DNA of 64,000 nucleotides from an uncultured Faecalicatena sp. (GTDB taxonomy: Bacteria > Bacillota > Clostridia > Lachnospirales > Lachnospiraceae), in assembly GCA_902489075.1 (NCBI GenBank), contig CABTYO010000010.1, positions 1 through 64,000 on the forward strand. The letters are read 5' to 3'. Made by a program: the position numbers and the translations under genes. The first letter of the stretch is position 1. The number at the start of each line of letters is the position of its first letter. This document shows positions 50,858 through 60,781 of the stretch, piece after piece. The notes beneath the pieces are model-generated. The model made no database searches and was not told the DNA's origin. It saw only the letters and a list, made by a program, of their open reading frames with translations.

Positions 50858-52921
50858 ATGAACAGGCAAAATTTTCAATGGAAAGAAATGACAATGGGGA
50901 CATGCTACTATCCCGAGCACTGGGATCCATCTCTTTGGAGGGATGATTTGCAGAGAATGAAGGCAGTGGGAATTTCGGTCATCCGAATCGCGGAATTTGC
51001 ATGGAATAAGGTGGAGCCGCAGGAAGGCACTTTTACGTTTGAGTTTTTCGACCGTTTTCTTGCGCTTTGTTTTGAAGAGGATATGAAAGTCATTTTTGGC
51101 ACCCCTACAGCGACGCCTCCGGCATGGTTGACGGAGAAGTATCCGGAGGTGTTAAACGCACGGAAGGATGGAGTGCTGTACCGTCATGGAGCAAGGAGGC
51201 ATTACAATTACAATTCCCCAAAATATCAGGAGCTGTCGGCACGCATCGTGACAAAACTGGCGGAGCATTACGGGCAGCATCCATCGATTGTCGGCTGGCA
51301 GATTGATAATGAATTGAATTGCGAGGTGTGTGAGTTTTATTCCGAGTCAGACCACCAGGCATTCCGCGCTTTTCTGCAGAAGAAATACAAAACGCTGGAA
51401 CATCTGAATGAAGCATGGGGAACGACTTTCTGGAATCAGACATATTCGGACTGGAATCAGGTATATGCGCTGCGTCCGGTCCTGAATGAAGGTTATAACC
51501 CGCATCAGCGTCTGGATTACTTTCGTTTTATTTCCGAGAGCACTCTGAATTTCTGCGGTATGCAGGCAGACATCATACGGAAATATAAAAAAGAAAGCGA
51601 TTTTATCACGGTCAACGGAAGGTTCTGGAATGTAGACAACCATCGGATGGAGAAAGAGTGTCTGGATGTATATACCTATGATTCTTATCCGAGCTTTGCA
51701 TTTGGACTGGACCGCAATCCTCAGGAGGCAGAGGATCTGAATGACAGACACAGCAGTAAAAATCTGACAGAGGTGCGGTCCATCTGCCCTCATTTTGGCA
51801 TTATGGAGCAGCAGTCCGGTGCAAATGGATGGACGACAAATATGGAAGGACCGGCACCGCGTCCGGGACAGCTGACCTTGTGGGCAATGCAGAGCGTGGC
51901 GCATGGTGCGGATTTTATTTCCTTTTTCCGGTGGAGAACCTGTACCTTTGGAACAGAAATCTACTGGCATGGAATTCTGGATTATGACAACAGGGATAAT
52001 CGAAAACTGGAGGAAGTGAAGTCATTTTACCAGAAATTGAAAACCTTGGATCCTATCTGCGGCGCTTCCTACAAAGCCGCTTTCGGTGTTCTGAAAGATT
52101 ATGATAATGAATGGGATACAGGGGCAGATTACTGGCACAGAAGAGTGGCAGAAAAAAGCGATGAGGCGATTTTTCTTGCCTCTGAACTGAATCACACGCC
52201 GTATGATATCCTTTATCTTCAGGCAGATACGAAGGTAGAAGAACTGGCAGAATTTCCGGTATTGTTTTATCCCCACCCGGTCCTTATGAGCGAAGAGCGG
52301 GCCCGGCTTCTGAAAGCATATGTGGAGCAGGGAGGCACGCTGATTCTGGGATGCCGCTGTGCCTACAAAGATATGAATGGAAAATGTGTGATGATGCCTC
52401 AGCCGGGTCTTCTTATGGAGTTGACCGGTTCTGACGTGCGGGAGTTCACCTTTATGAGTCCGGCAGAGGAAGAAGTCTATGCCGTATGGAATGGTGAGAA
52501 AGTAGAGATGCCCGTCTTTCATGATGTGATGGAGCCCGCGGCCGGCGCAGAAAATGTGAAAGTCCTGGCATCTTATGGAAACAGCTATTATCAGGGAAAA
52601 GCAGCCCTTATTGAGAAGAAGACCGGGCAGGGAAGGACCTTACATTTCGGGGCGGCATTTTCTAAGGAAAATGTCCGGCAGCTGTTGGAATATACAGGGG
52701 TGCTGAAACCATTTGACTCACAGATCAGGGTACCTGCGGAAGTGGAGCTGATCTGCCGTGAAAAGGATGGAAAACGATACTTTTTCGTACTTAATTACCA
52801 GGCTGCACCTCAGAAAATTTGCCTGAAGGTTCCTGTGCGGACACTGTATGACGGCCGTAAAGAAGAGGGAGAGGTTGTGCTGCAGCCGTACGGGACAGCG
52901 GTGTATGAGGTGCTGGACTAA
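50858..52921 (+). CDS. Beta-galactosidase (GH42)
   Basis: 687 aa from ATG 50858 (AAAGGAAGG 6 nt upstream; another ATG at 50837 is too early). Domain A TIM barrel has 'MGTCYYPEHWDPSLWRDDLQ', acid/base Glu in 'VGWQIDNELNCEVCEFY' and nucleophile Glu in 'FGIMEQQSGANGW'. A trimerisation domain ('GGTLILGCRCAYKDMNG') and a C-terminal beta domain follow. It is cytoplasmic and removes galactose from short oligosaccharides. It forms an operon with the rhamnosidase. Confidence 0.93.
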   Translation: MNRQNFQWKEMTMGTCYYPEHWDPSLWRDDLQRMKAVGISVIRIAEFAWNKVEPQEGTFTFEFFDRFLALCFEEDMKVIFGTPTATPPAWLTEKYPEVLNARKDGVLYRHGARRHYNYNSPKYQELSARIVTKLAEHYGQHPSIVGWQIDNELNCEVCEFYSESDHQAFRAFLQKKYKTLEHLNEAWGTTFWNQTYSDWNQVYALRPVLNEGYNPHQRLDYFRFISESTLNFCGMQADIIRKYKKESDFITVNGRFWNVDNHRMEKECLDVYTYDSYPSFAFGLDRNPQEAEDLNDRHSSKNLTEVRSICPHFGIMEQQSGANGWTTNMEGPAPRPGQLTLWAMQSVAHGADFISFFRWRTCTFGTEIYWHGILDYDNRDNRKLEEVKSFYQKLKTLDPICGASYKAAFGVLKDYDNEWDTGADYWHRRVAEKSDEAIFLASELNHTPYDILYLQADTKVEELAEFPVLFYPHPVLMSEERARLLKAYVEQGGTLILGCRCAYKDMNGKCVMMPQPGLLMELTGSDVREFTFMSPAEEEVYAVWNGEKVEMPVFHDVMEPAAGAENVKVLASYGNSYYQGKAALIEKKTGQGRTLHFGAAFSKENVRQLLEYTGVLKPFDSQIRVPAEVELICREKDGKRYFFVLNYQAAPQKICLKVPVRTLYDGRKEEGEVVLQPYGTAVYEVLD

Positions 52922-53049
52922 GGCGCTGAATCTGAATATGCTCCTCGTAGAATATAAAGGCAGGAGTGCTTTCAGGGCAGGAATATGCAGCCGATGGTGG
53001 TTTTTCTATAATCCAGTTTCTGTGTATGATGGCGATGAAAAGGATATCT

Positions 53050-53166
53050 GCAGGCTCTGGTATTTATTTTGCAGTTGTACGCGTAAAATCGGAACGTAAC
53101 GGAGATAAGGGACAGCCGTTTACACAGGTAAGAAATATCGACAGAGTACGTGTGGTCGTAGGATAA
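53050..53166 (+). pseudogene. C-terminal remnant of an unidentified gene
   Basis: The 274-nt stretch after the GH42 gene holds a frame ending SGIYFAVVRVKSERNGDKGQ, then PFTQVRNIDRVRVVVG and a stop. It reads like the end strands of a carbohydrate-active protein, but no start or ribosome site precedes it. I cannot name the family. Confidence 0.35.
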
Positions 53167-53195
53167 AACTTTCCATATGCCAGTGATTTTAAGAT

Positions 53196-54164
53196 TTACT
53201 TTCTTTGTGAAGGCAGCTTTTTAAATCTCTCTTTATACTTCTTATAGAAGAAAGTCGGGTTGTTAAAACCGGATTGTACCGCCGCCTCATTGATTTTCAT
53301 ATCCGTGGTGGCCAGCAGCATCCGGGCGTGGTCCAGTCTCTTCTCCAGTGTGATCTCGGAGTAGGACTTCCCGGTTTTCTTCTTAAGCAGTGTACTCAGG
53401 TAATTAGGCGTATAGTGGAATTTCTCAGCCAGGGCTGAGAGGCTGATACTTTCAATATTGGTCTCCAGGTATTTCAGAATCTCCAGAATCTGGGTATCCT
53501 GCCTGCTGGTCTGCCCGTTAGTCTCATAATCAAAATCCCGGACAAGCCGGATAAAAAGGATGTTCAGGTAGTGGCTGACAGCCTCCTTTGAACCAATGCC
53601 GGGGAAAAAGTTTTCCTTTAGTATCTCACAGATCACAGAGTGGATTCCTTCAAACTCCTTATTTTTAAAGATAATATACTGCCTGTGGCTGGCAGTCTCA
53701 GAGATCACATTCAGGATAAAGTCCGTAATAATGCCCCGGTTGAAAGAATTCATAAGCAGCTCATTGCGGAAATATTTTTTACTCACCAGAAGATTAATAA
53801 TGATATCATCCTCGCCTGTGGGCGCGATGGAATGGGGGACATCTGTATCGATCAGGCAGATTTCCCCCTTCTTTAATGTAATCTCTCTGCCGTCAATCAC
53901 CTGTGTGAACTGTCCGCTGTAGACATAGCTGATCTCGATAAAACTGTGGATATGTTCAGGAACCGGGGAAAAGCGGCCATGTAATACGATGGTAAAGTCC
54001 TCATTTTCAGGAATAAGTCCATCAAAAATATAGATCTTCTGTGTGCCGTTCATCTGGTACTCCATCCCGGAATAGTCACCGGAAGGTTCTCTCGTCTCCA
54101 GATATTTAAGCTCTCCCGGCCTCAGCTGTCTTAAGAAATCATCCAGTTTTTTTTCTGTATTCAT
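53196..54164 (-). CDS. AraC-family regulator with cupin sensor
   Basis: 322 aa. N-terminal AraC-type cupin (~60-130; 'PVPEHIHSFIEISYVYSGQF', 'LKKGEICLIDTDVPHSIAPT'). The C-terminal double HTH (~220-318) has 'LSALAEKFHYTPNYLSTLLK', 'RLDHARMLLATTDMKINEAA' and 'GFNNPTFFYKKYKERF'. Such proteins usually activate sugar-use genes on ligand binding. It is convergent with the rhamnosidase/galactosidase operon, its probable target. The transporter-like gene upstream reads in the same direction. Confidence 0.9.
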   Translation of the reverse strand: MNTEKKLDDFLRQLRPGELKYLETREPSGDYSGMEYQMNGTQKIYIFDGLIPENEDFTIVLHGRFSPVPEHIHSFIEISYVYSGQFTQVIDGREITLKKGEICLIDTDVPHSIAPTGEDDIIINLLVSKKYFRNELLMNSFNRGIITDFILNVISETASHRQYIIFKNKEFEGIHSVICEILKENFFPGIGSKEAVSHYLNILFIRLVRDFDYETNGQTSRQDTQILEILKYLETNIESISLSALAEKFHYTPNYLSTLLKKKTGKSYSEITLEKRLDHARMLLATTDMKINEAAVQSGFNNPTFFYKKYKERFKKLPSQRK

Positions 54165-54231
54165 ACCCTGATCCTTTCATAAAAATGATAAATAAATGTA
54201 ATGCGTCTGGGGCTTTAATCAGCATCAGTGC

Positions 54232-54657
54232 CTATTTATTGACCAGGTACAATCCGAACATACAGATCAGGATACCTGCCACCTTTTGCAGCGTAATCGC
54301 TTCATGATAAACAAAGTATCCGATGATGATCAGGCATACCGTCAGCAGGGAACTGTGGACCAGCTGCCCGACACTGATATTCCACCCTGCCTTATACATA
54401 TAGATGGAGCCGGCTTCCAGTCCGACGACGGCGAGGCCCAGGACGAAGCTGCTCCAGTTCAGCTTCTGGTATTCCTGGATCAGACTGCCGCCACGATTCA
54501 GGACAAAATATAAGATGGCTGAAACAACAGTTCCTACGGCATAAGTAACCGTCAACGCAGCGAGAGGGTGGATTCCCCCAGGCGTTGCTTTGGAACAGAT
54601 ATGATAAAAAATATTTGACAGTACAATCAGAAAAATAGGCCAGTACATTTGAAACAT
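54232..54657 (-). CDS. EamA/DMT-superfamily small membrane transporter
   Basis: 141 aa from ATG 54657 (AGGAG ~10 nt upstream). Four to five hydrophobic segments: 'WPIFLIVLSNIFYHICSK', 'AALTVTYAVGTVVSAILYFV', 'FVLGLAVVGLEAGSIYMYKA', 'LLTVCLIIIGYFVYHEAITL' and 'VAGILICMFGLYLV'. This is the half-size form of the drug/metabolite transporter superfamily, which acts as a dimer. Substrate unknown. Confidence 0.8.
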   Translation of the reverse strand: MFQMYWPIFLIVLSNIFYHICSKATPGGIHPLAALTVTYAVGTVVSAILYFVLNRGGSLIQEYQKLNWSSFVLGLAVVGLEAGSIYMYKAGWNISVGQLVHSSLLTVCLIIIGYFVYHEAITLQKVAGILICMFGLYLVNK

Positions 54658-54785
54658 ATGATTCACACTCCTAAAAATTGGTATAAAAATGACAGTCAGA
54701 ATAGCCTGACTGTCGGTAGGTGCTCACCCGTAAGGATTATTTTATCATATTAATTGGGAAAATTCAATTTTATAAGCGGCTTTTT

Positions 54786-55631
54786 TCAAATCTTCAAATG
54801 TTCCATCTCATCCCCCGCAACTCGTTCGATATGCATAGCAAGATATCCGATTTCCACCTCATCCAGCGTACATTTCAGGCTGCGCCCGATCTCGTCACAG
54901 ACAGTAGTGGCTGTCCGAAAGGATTCCGGAAATTTCACTTCCATATAATCATTCATGTTCAGCTTGATCCGTTCCTTTTTCAGCGCCCGGGCAACCATAT
55001 AACGCACATGGTTCATCAGCCGGTTATAGGAAAGGGACATGACATCTATTTTCTTTCCTGTCTGCTTTTCCACCATAGTGATACATTCCCGGACCGCCTG
55101 GGTGATCATCATGGCCTGTGACACTTTTTCATGATCAATGGCGGAGTGGATATGCAGCGCAATATACCCCACTTCATGTTCATCGATCCGCACTTTTAAC
55201 TTCTCCCAGAGGAGCGGTATGATACATTCAGCAACCTTGTACTCCTTATAAAAAAGGACACGGATGTCATCGGTCAGTGGGTTTGAGATCTGCTCATGAT
55301 TCTTGATCCGCTGGACGGCGAATTCGATATGGTCAGCCATGGGAAATAAAATAGCGCGGTCCACCTCACCGAATTCTTTCTGGGCTTCTTTTAGCACTTC
55401 ATTGGCAAGTTCCAGGCAGAGGGGGGAGACCGATTTGACGATCTCCCTGGCATCTCCGCGGTCAGTCAGCTTCTGCAGAGAGTACACCGTATCTTCTGAA
55501 CGCTGCCCGATCCGTTCCCCGACCTTCTTCTGGAAACCCGCTCCTTTTCCCATGAGCAGATATTCCAGATTGTCGTCCATATTGATTACAATAATTGTAT
55601 TGTGGTTCAGAATCTTTCTTATTCTATACAT
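54786..55631 (-). CDS. BglG/LicT-type PTS-controlled transcription antiterminator
   Basis: 281 aa. N-terminal RNA-binding CAT domain (~1-55; 'ILNHNTIIVI', 'EYLLMGKGAGFQKKVGERI'), then two PRD domains with phosphorylatable histidines ('PMADHIEFAVQRIK', 'YIALHIHSA', 'YNRLMNHVRYMVA', 'GYLAMHIERVAG'). It binds RAT sequences in mRNA leaders and prevents termination when sugar is present. It sits 18 nt downstream of the PTS gene and very probably acts on the leader hairpin at 57995-58066. Confidence 0.92.
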   Translation of the reverse strand: MYRIRKILNHNTIIVINMDDNLEYLLMGKGAGFQKKVGERIGQRSEDTVYSLQKLTDRGDAREIVKSVSPLCLELANEVLKEAQKEFGEVDRAILFPMADHIEFAVQRIKNHEQISNPLTDDIRVLFYKEYKVAECIIPLLWEKLKVRIDEHEVGYIALHIHSAIDHEKVSQAMMITQAVRECITMVEKQTGKKIDVMSLSYNRLMNHVRYMVARALKKERIKLNMNDYMEVKFPESFRTATTVCDEIGRSLKCTLDEVEIGYLAMHIERVAGDEMEHLKI

Positions 55632-55649
55632 ATCTCACCATCCATTTTG

Positions 55650-57899
55650 TTATGCAAGGAAATCTATGGCAAAAAGCGCCTCCCCTTCCTCAATCGTTCC
55701 GTGTTTCAAAAGACGGATTCTCTGGTTGTCCTCCAGCTCTGTACACAGAATCGGAGAAACAACGGACGGAGCATTTGCTTTCAGATAATCCAGGTCAAGC
55801 TTTAACATCGGCTCACCCTTCTTCACTTTTTGTCCGTTTTCAACCAAGGATTCAAATCCTTTTCCATTCAGTTTTACCGTGTCGATTCCGATATGGATCA
55901 GAAGGCTGATCCCGGTATCTGTCATAAATCCGATCGCATGTTTCGTCTCAAAGACGAAGCATACCTCGCCATCCTCCGGTGCTCTGACGATCGGGTCCAG
56001 CGGTGTCACAACGGCACCATCCCCCATCATCTTTTCTGCAAAGGCAGGGTCCGGAGCCTCAGACAGGTCGGCGGCAAGCCCTTTAACCGGGCTGGAAATC
56101 GTAATGGTCTTTACGATCTTTGCTTCTTTGTCAGCAGCCTCTTTTACAACAGATTCCTTTTCAGCAGCTTCCTTATCTGTGTTATCTATGGCTTTGGAAT
56201 GATCTGCAGACTCATCGGTCGCTTTTATAACGTCTGATGCATCATCCATCTCGTCAGTTGCATTTTCCAGATAATCCTCCAGATTGGATTTAATAACCGT
56301 CACATGGGGTCCGTAGATGATCTGCACGCCTTTTCCTTTATGCACGACACCGGAAGCACCTGTTGATTTGAGCAGCGCATCATTGACCAGATCTGCATTT
56401 ATTACGGTACAGCGCAGCCTTGTTGCGCAGCAGTCTACATCGCTGATATTGTGCTTTCCACCAAGTCCTCTGGTGATCGCACTGCTGACGGCATCTTCCT
56501 CGGAAAGCTTAGGTCCATTGTCCACCGTGTTAGCTGCATTCTTCCCTTCTTTCCGCGCATTGACATCAGCTTTTGTGTAGAGCTTGGTCTCTGTGTCATC
56601 GTCTTCGCGTCCCGGTGTCTTGAAATTGAACTTTTTGATCAGGAACGTGAAGATAAAGTAATACAGGAAGAAATAAATAATTCCTACAGGAATGATACGA
56701 ATCCAGCTTGTCTTTTCATTCCCCTGCAGAATTCCGAACAGGAAGAAGTCCAAAAGCCCGCCGGAAAAGGTAAGGCCTACTGCTACATTGAGCATGTGTG
56801 CGATCATATAGGCAGAGCCTGCAAGTACCACCTGTACTGCGAAGAGCGCCGGTGCCACGAATAAGAATGAAAATTCGATTGGCTCTGTAATTCCGGTCAT
56901 CATACAGGCAAGTGCTGCGGATAAAAGCAGTCCGCCTGCGGCTTTTCTCTTCTCTGGTTTTGCACAGCGGTACATAGCAAGTGCTGCACCCGGAAGCCCA
57001 AAGATCATGAAGATAAATTCTCCCGAAAAGTACCGTGTAGCATCTGCACTGAAATGTGCCACATTGGCAGAATCAGCCAGCTGTGCAAAGAAAATATTCT
57101 GTCCTCCCTGGACCATCTGTCCTGCCACTTCCATGGTACCGCCCACGGCTGTCTGCCAGAACGGCATGTAAAATACATGATGCAGACCAAAAGGAATCAG
57201 AGCCCTCTTAATCAGACCAAAGACCAGTGTCCCTGCGTATCCGCTGCCAGTCACAAGTCCGCCCAGTGCATAGATGCCATTCTGCACAGTCGGCCAGACA
57301 AAATAAAGTGCGATTCCCACGAACATGTATACAAGTGTGGAAATGATCGGCACGAACCGTGTTCCCCCGAAGAAGGAAAGTGCATTGGGAAGCTGGATCT
57401 TGTAGAAGCGGTTGTGCAGTGCTGCAACACCCAGCCCCACGATAATACCGCCGAACACACCCATCTGCAGTGTCTGGATTCCGCAGGAGGAAGCAATCGT
57501 ACCTTCCAGGACATCCGCAGCGATTTCACCATTTTTCAGAATATCCCCATTAAGCACCAGCATCGCATTGATTGCGGTATTCATAACAAAATATGCGATC
57601 ACGGCAGATAATGCGGATACCTCCTTTTCTTTCTTAGCCATACCGATTGCTACACCCACTGCAAAAATCAGCGGAAGGTTGTCAAATACGATGCTGCCGA
57701 CCTTATTCATGATCAACAGCAGTCCATGCAGAATCGTGCCACTGCCTAAAATCCCTTCCAGTCCATACATGGCAATCGTTGTCTCGTTGGTAAAAGAACT
57801 TCCGATTCCAAGCAGAAGCCCCGCTACCGGAAGAATTGCGATGGGGAGCATAAAGCTTCTGCCCACACGCTGCAAAACACCAAAAATCTTGTCTTTCAT
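55650..57899 (-). CDS. ptsG: PTS glucose-family EIICBA transporter
   Basis: 749 aa from ATG 57899 (AAAGGAG 7 nt upstream). EIIC (~1-420) has 'SFMLPIAILPVAGLLLGIGS' and the substrate motif 'TGITEPIEFSFLFVAPALFA'. EIIB has the phosphocysteine in 'DVDCCATRLRCTV'. A charged linker ('AAEKESVVKEAADKEAKIVK') leads to EIIA with its active His in 'LLIHIGIDTVKLNGKGF'. It imports and phosphorylates a hexose: glucose by family, though maltose or N-acetylglucosamine relatives cannot be excluded. It is co-transcribed with the BglG-type antiterminator. Confidence 0.9.
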   Translation of the reverse strand: MKDKIFGVLQRVGRSFMLPIAILPVAGLLLGIGSSFTNETTIAMYGLEGILGSGTILHGLLLIMNKVGSIVFDNLPLIFAVGVAIGMAKKEKEVSALSAVIAYFVMNTAINAMLVLNGDILKNGEIAADVLEGTIASSCGIQTLQMGVFGGIIVGLGVAALHNRFYKIQLPNALSFFGGTRFVPIISTLVYMFVGIALYFVWPTVQNGIYALGGLVTGSGYAGTLVFGLIKRALIPFGLHHVFYMPFWQTAVGGTMEVAGQMVQGGQNIFFAQLADSANVAHFSADATRYFSGEFIFMIFGLPGAALAMYRCAKPEKRKAAGGLLLSAALACMMTGITEPIEFSFLFVAPALFAVQVVLAGSAYMIAHMLNVAVGLTFSGGLLDFFLFGILQGNEKTSWIRIIPVGIIYFFLYYFIFTFLIKKFNFKTPGREDDDTETKLYTKADVNARKEGKNAANTVDNGPKLSEEDAVSSAITRGLGGKHNISDVDCCATRLRCTVINADLVNDALLKSTGASGVVHKGKGVQIIYGPHVTVIKSNLEDYLENATDEMDDASDVIKATDESADHSKAIDNTDKEAAEKESVVKEAADKEAKIVKTITISSPVKGLAADLSEAPDPAFAEKMMGDGAVVTPLDPIVRAPEDGEVCFVFETKHAIGFMTDTGISLLIHIGIDTVKLNGKGFESLVENGQKVKKGEPMLKLDLDYLKANAPSVVSPILCTELEDNQRIRLLKHGTIEEGEALFAIDFLA

Positions 57900-57994
57900 A
57901 ACCATTCTCCTTTACTCATCCTATTATTTTGAACGGGATGTTCTATGTATCTGGAAGCAGACTGGCTATCAGATCAAGGTATGAAAAGATAAAA

Positions 57995-58066
57995 AGGCAT
58001 CCACACACATAAACATCCAAAATGTTTTATGTATAGTGAATGCCTCTAATGAGTTACATACTATAT
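57995..58066 (-). promoter_or_regulatory. RAT antiterminator / terminator leader of the PTS operon
   Basis: On the minus strand, a RAT-like stretch (TATGTAACTCATTAGAGGCA, about 58043-58062) partly overlaps a strong terminator hairpin pairing GGCATTCAC-type and GTGTGGATGCC-type arms, ending in TTTTTATC (57995-58047). This is the standard design for LicT/GlcT-type control, and such a protein is encoded in the operon. I judged the RAT by eye. Confidence 0.6.
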
Positions 58067-58122
58067 CTGTGATTTAAATTACCATCTGGGAGAGGATTTG
58101 TCAAGCACTTTTTTGGGGAGAA

Positions 58123-59508
58123 TCAGTCCGCCAACACTTCCTGATCCCGTGTAATATTTTTCAGCCAGATATATTTTTTATATCTTGGATAGATCCACGG
58201 AACCTTAATCACCTCATCAGACATGACGATCACATACACCAGCATAACCGGCCAGTGGAAGACGAAAGTTCCTAAAAGTGCAAGCGGAAGCGAGAAACAC
58301 CATTTGCTGATGATCACGGATTCTGCGTCGTAAATGGTATCTCCCCCTGCCGGGAAAACACCACAGGTTACAATTGTGTTTATGGAATAGGCAAAAAGGT
58401 AGACTGCCGAAACAAACATCATCTCTATCAGATATTTCCTTGCACCATCCGTAAGAACAAAAAATACATTTGCTGCAGGACCGACGATTAAAAGCATTAC
58501 AATATTTGCAAACCCGCAAAGTATGGAGATTCTGCAGAATTTTACAGCGCAGCTTTTGGCTTCCTCTGTCCGGTTCTGCCCAAGCAGTCGCCCGATCATG
58601 ATGGATGCGCCACTTGACAGACCTTTACAAAAACAGGTAGTCAATTCCAGGATGACAGCAATAACGGATTCCGCCGCAATGGCATCATTTCCCAGGTGCC
58701 CCATAATCATGGAACGCATGGAATAACCGATTCCCCAGGTAAGACTGCTTGCAAGTACCGGAAATGTAACTTTGGACAAGTCTTTATACAGGATAGGAGA
58801 GTGGCTGAAAAAGGAATTCCGGTCAGGGTGAATATGATCCCTTTTGTATGAATCCACAAGACATACAATCAGTGCACTTGCCTCAACGACTACGGTTGAT
58901 ATTGCACAGCCTGCGGCACCGAGGCGGGGGATTCCGGCCAAACCATAAATCAGAAATAAATCTGCAAGCATATCGATGATGACTGTCATGACACTGATTG
59001 CCGCACTTCTGGAAGCCCGGTTACCAATCTTCATCACCATAAGATAAACCTGTGACACACCTGAAAACAGATAAGACCAGCTGACGATCTTGAGGTATTC
59101 ACTTCCAATACTGATTAAGTCTTTATCCGACGTATAAAAGGACAGAAGCCCTTTCGGGAAAAAGAACGTGCCCAGGAAAAAGAGCAGCGAAACGACTGCA
59201 CAGAGTTTTATGCCGATCGCCATGAGCTTTTTTACTGTCCCGTAATCTTTCTTTCCATAATACTGTGTGATTAAAACACCACAGCCTCCGACGATGCTGC
59301 CGATAAATAAGTTCATGATAAAAGAAATCTGGTTTGCAAGTGAAACAGCCGCAACGGCATTTTGCGAAAACCTTCCCAGCATAAGCGCATCAGAAGCGCC
59401 AACCAGTGCCAGCATCAGATTTTGCAGTGCAACGGGCAAAGCGATTGTAAATAATTCTTTGCGAAAATTTTCTTTTGATGGTATGTTGTCTTCTTTTGTG
59501 TTTAACAT
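58123..59508 (-). CDS. MATE-family efflux transporter
   Basis: 461 aa from the ATG at 59508 (AAGGAG 5 nt upstream; an adjacent ATG at 59511). Twelve membrane segments in two repeats. MATE signatures: 'LFTIALPVALQNLMLALVGA', 'SDALMLGRFSQNAVAAVSLA' and 'GLSSGASIMIGRLLGQNRTE'. It exports cationic drugs or metabolites using a sodium or proton gradient. Substrate unknown. It is encoded just upstream of the PTS leader on the same strand but separated by that leader. Confidence 0.92.
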   Translation of the reverse strand: MLNTKEDNIPSKENFRKELFTIALPVALQNLMLALVGASDALMLGRFSQNAVAAVSLANQISFIMNLFIGSIVGGCGVLITQYYGKKDYGTVKKLMAIGIKLCAVVSLLFFLGTFFFPKGLLSFYTSDKDLISIGSEYLKIVSWSYLFSGVSQVYLMVMKIGNRASRSAAISVMTVIIDMLADLFLIYGLAGIPRLGAAGCAISTVVVEASALIVCLVDSYKRDHIHPDRNSFFSHSPILYKDLSKVTFPVLASSLTWGIGYSMRSMIMGHLGNDAIAAESVIAVILELTTCFCKGLSSGASIMIGRLLGQNRTEEAKSCAVKFCRISILCGFANIVMLLIVGPAANVFFVLTDGARKYLIEMMFVSAVYLFAYSINTIVTCGVFPAGGDTIYDAESVIISKWCFSLPLALLGTFVFHWPVMLVYVIVMSDEVIKVPWIYPRYKKYIWLKNITRDQEVLAD

Positions 59509-59806
59509 CATAACTCCTTCTGACAATATGTACTGCTATTTATAATCATTCCTGTACCATGCGTATCTTTTCAGACATCTTGGCTTTGGCGGTCTGATTA
59601 GACTATAGTATAACATGGGCATTCATTATTTCCAACAGACTTATATCCCGACAGGTGACCAGGATGGCGGACACGGGAAAAGAAACCACGGTAAAACAAG
59701 GTATTTCAAGACCCTCACATTTGTGGTACAATCTATATAAAAGCTGTCTGCATACACACAACATAAAAGAATTAAAAGGGACAGTATAGGAACAGGAAGG
59801 AAAGCT

Positions 59807-60538
59807 ATGAACGAGGAACGAGTGCCAAAGTATTATCAGTTAAAGAAGGCGATTATCCATAAGATTGAGATGGAGGAATACACACCGGACGGACCAATTC
59901 CCAGTGAACGTGAACTCATGGAACAGTATCAGGTCAGCCGCATCACGGTCCGTAAGGCGATTGATGAGTTAGTAGTGGAAGGGTACCTGTATAAGGTGCA
60001 GGGGAAGGGAACTTATGTGAAGACGGATGAGAAGAGCAACGATCTGTTTTCTCTGGTGAGCTGTACCCAGGCGGTACGCAATATGGGAATGACACCTACA
60101 AAGCAGGTGATTGTTTCGCAGATTCTGAGTGCGGATAAGAAGCGGGCAAAGGCTCTGAACCTGACGGGGACGGATCAGGTATTTCAGCTGGGGCGGGTTC
60201 TGTATGCCAACGGGGAGCCGCTGAATTACACGTTGACCTATCTGCCGGTAAAGCTCTTTCCGGGGATCGAGAAGCACCATTTTGAACAGGAATCTTTGTA
60301 TCAGGTGTTGGGAGAAGAATATCATGTGACCCTCACAAAGGCAAGGAGGACAGTAGAGGCGGTGCTTGTGGAGGACGAGATTGCGGAATATCTGGATATA
60401 GAACCGGGAATGCCGGTAATCTTATTTGGCTGTACCACTTATGGGGAAGTGAACGGGCAGGAGCTGCCGATTGAGAATTTCAAGTGCTATTACCGGACAG
60501 ATAAGTATAAGTTTTATATTGACCAGGTAGCGATATAG
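59807..60538 (+). CDS. GntR-family regulator with UTRA domain
   Basis: 243 aa. N-terminal winged HTH ('IPSERELMEQYQVSRITVRK', 'GYLYKVQGKGTYVK') and a C-terminal UTRA ligand-binding domain ('YLPVKLFPGIEKHHFEQESL', 'EAVLVEDEIAEYLDIEPGMP'). HutC-subfamily repressors bind a sugar phosphate or amino-sugar-like ligand. It is highly similar to the next gene, a tandem duplicate. A possible -10 (TACAAT, ~59728) precedes it. Confidence 0.92.
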   Translation: MNEERVPKYYQLKKAIIHKIEMEEYTPDGPIPSERELMEQYQVSRITVRKAIDELVVEGYLYKVQGKGTYVKTDEKSNDLFSLVSCTQAVRNMGMTPTKQVIVSQILSADKKRAKALNLTGTDQVFQLGRVLYANGEPLNYTLTYLPVKLFPGIEKHHFEQESLYQVLGEEYHVTLTKARRTVEAVLVEDEIAEYLDIEPGMPVILFGCTTYGEVNGQELPIENFKCYYRTDKYKFYIDQVAI

Positions 60539-60552
60539 GAAGAAGATATAAG

Positions 60553-60584
60553 AGACGGATTTCCGATTGGAGTCCGTCTTTTTC
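60553..60584 (+). terminator. Terminator after the first GntR gene
   Basis: Arms AGACGGA (60553-60559) and TCCGTCT (60573-60579), followed by TTTTTC. Confidence 0.85.
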
Positions 60585-60688
60585 TTTGTTAAAAAATAGA
60601 CTCTGGCAGATTTTCACAAATTATCCATGCAAAATATGTGAAAATAACCAAAAATGATTTATGGAATCAGAAAATCTTGTTAAAGGTG

Positions 60689-60761
60689 TTGACTTTTTGG
60701 AAGATTGGATTATTATATAATTACAACTGGTTATGACGACATAACGACATGATGACATAAC
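60689..60761 (+). promoter_or_regulatory. Promoter and GntR operator of the BMP operon
   Basis: TTGACT (60689-60694), a 16-nt spacer and TATTAT (60711-60716). Downstream lies the near-palindrome GTTATG-ACGA-CATAAC (60730-60745) and a further half-site GACATAAC (60754-60761). Position just after the start of transcription suits a HutC/GntR repressor, most simply the gene that follows. Confidence 0.6.
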
Positions 60762-60781
60762 ATGAATAAGGGAGGAAGTGA

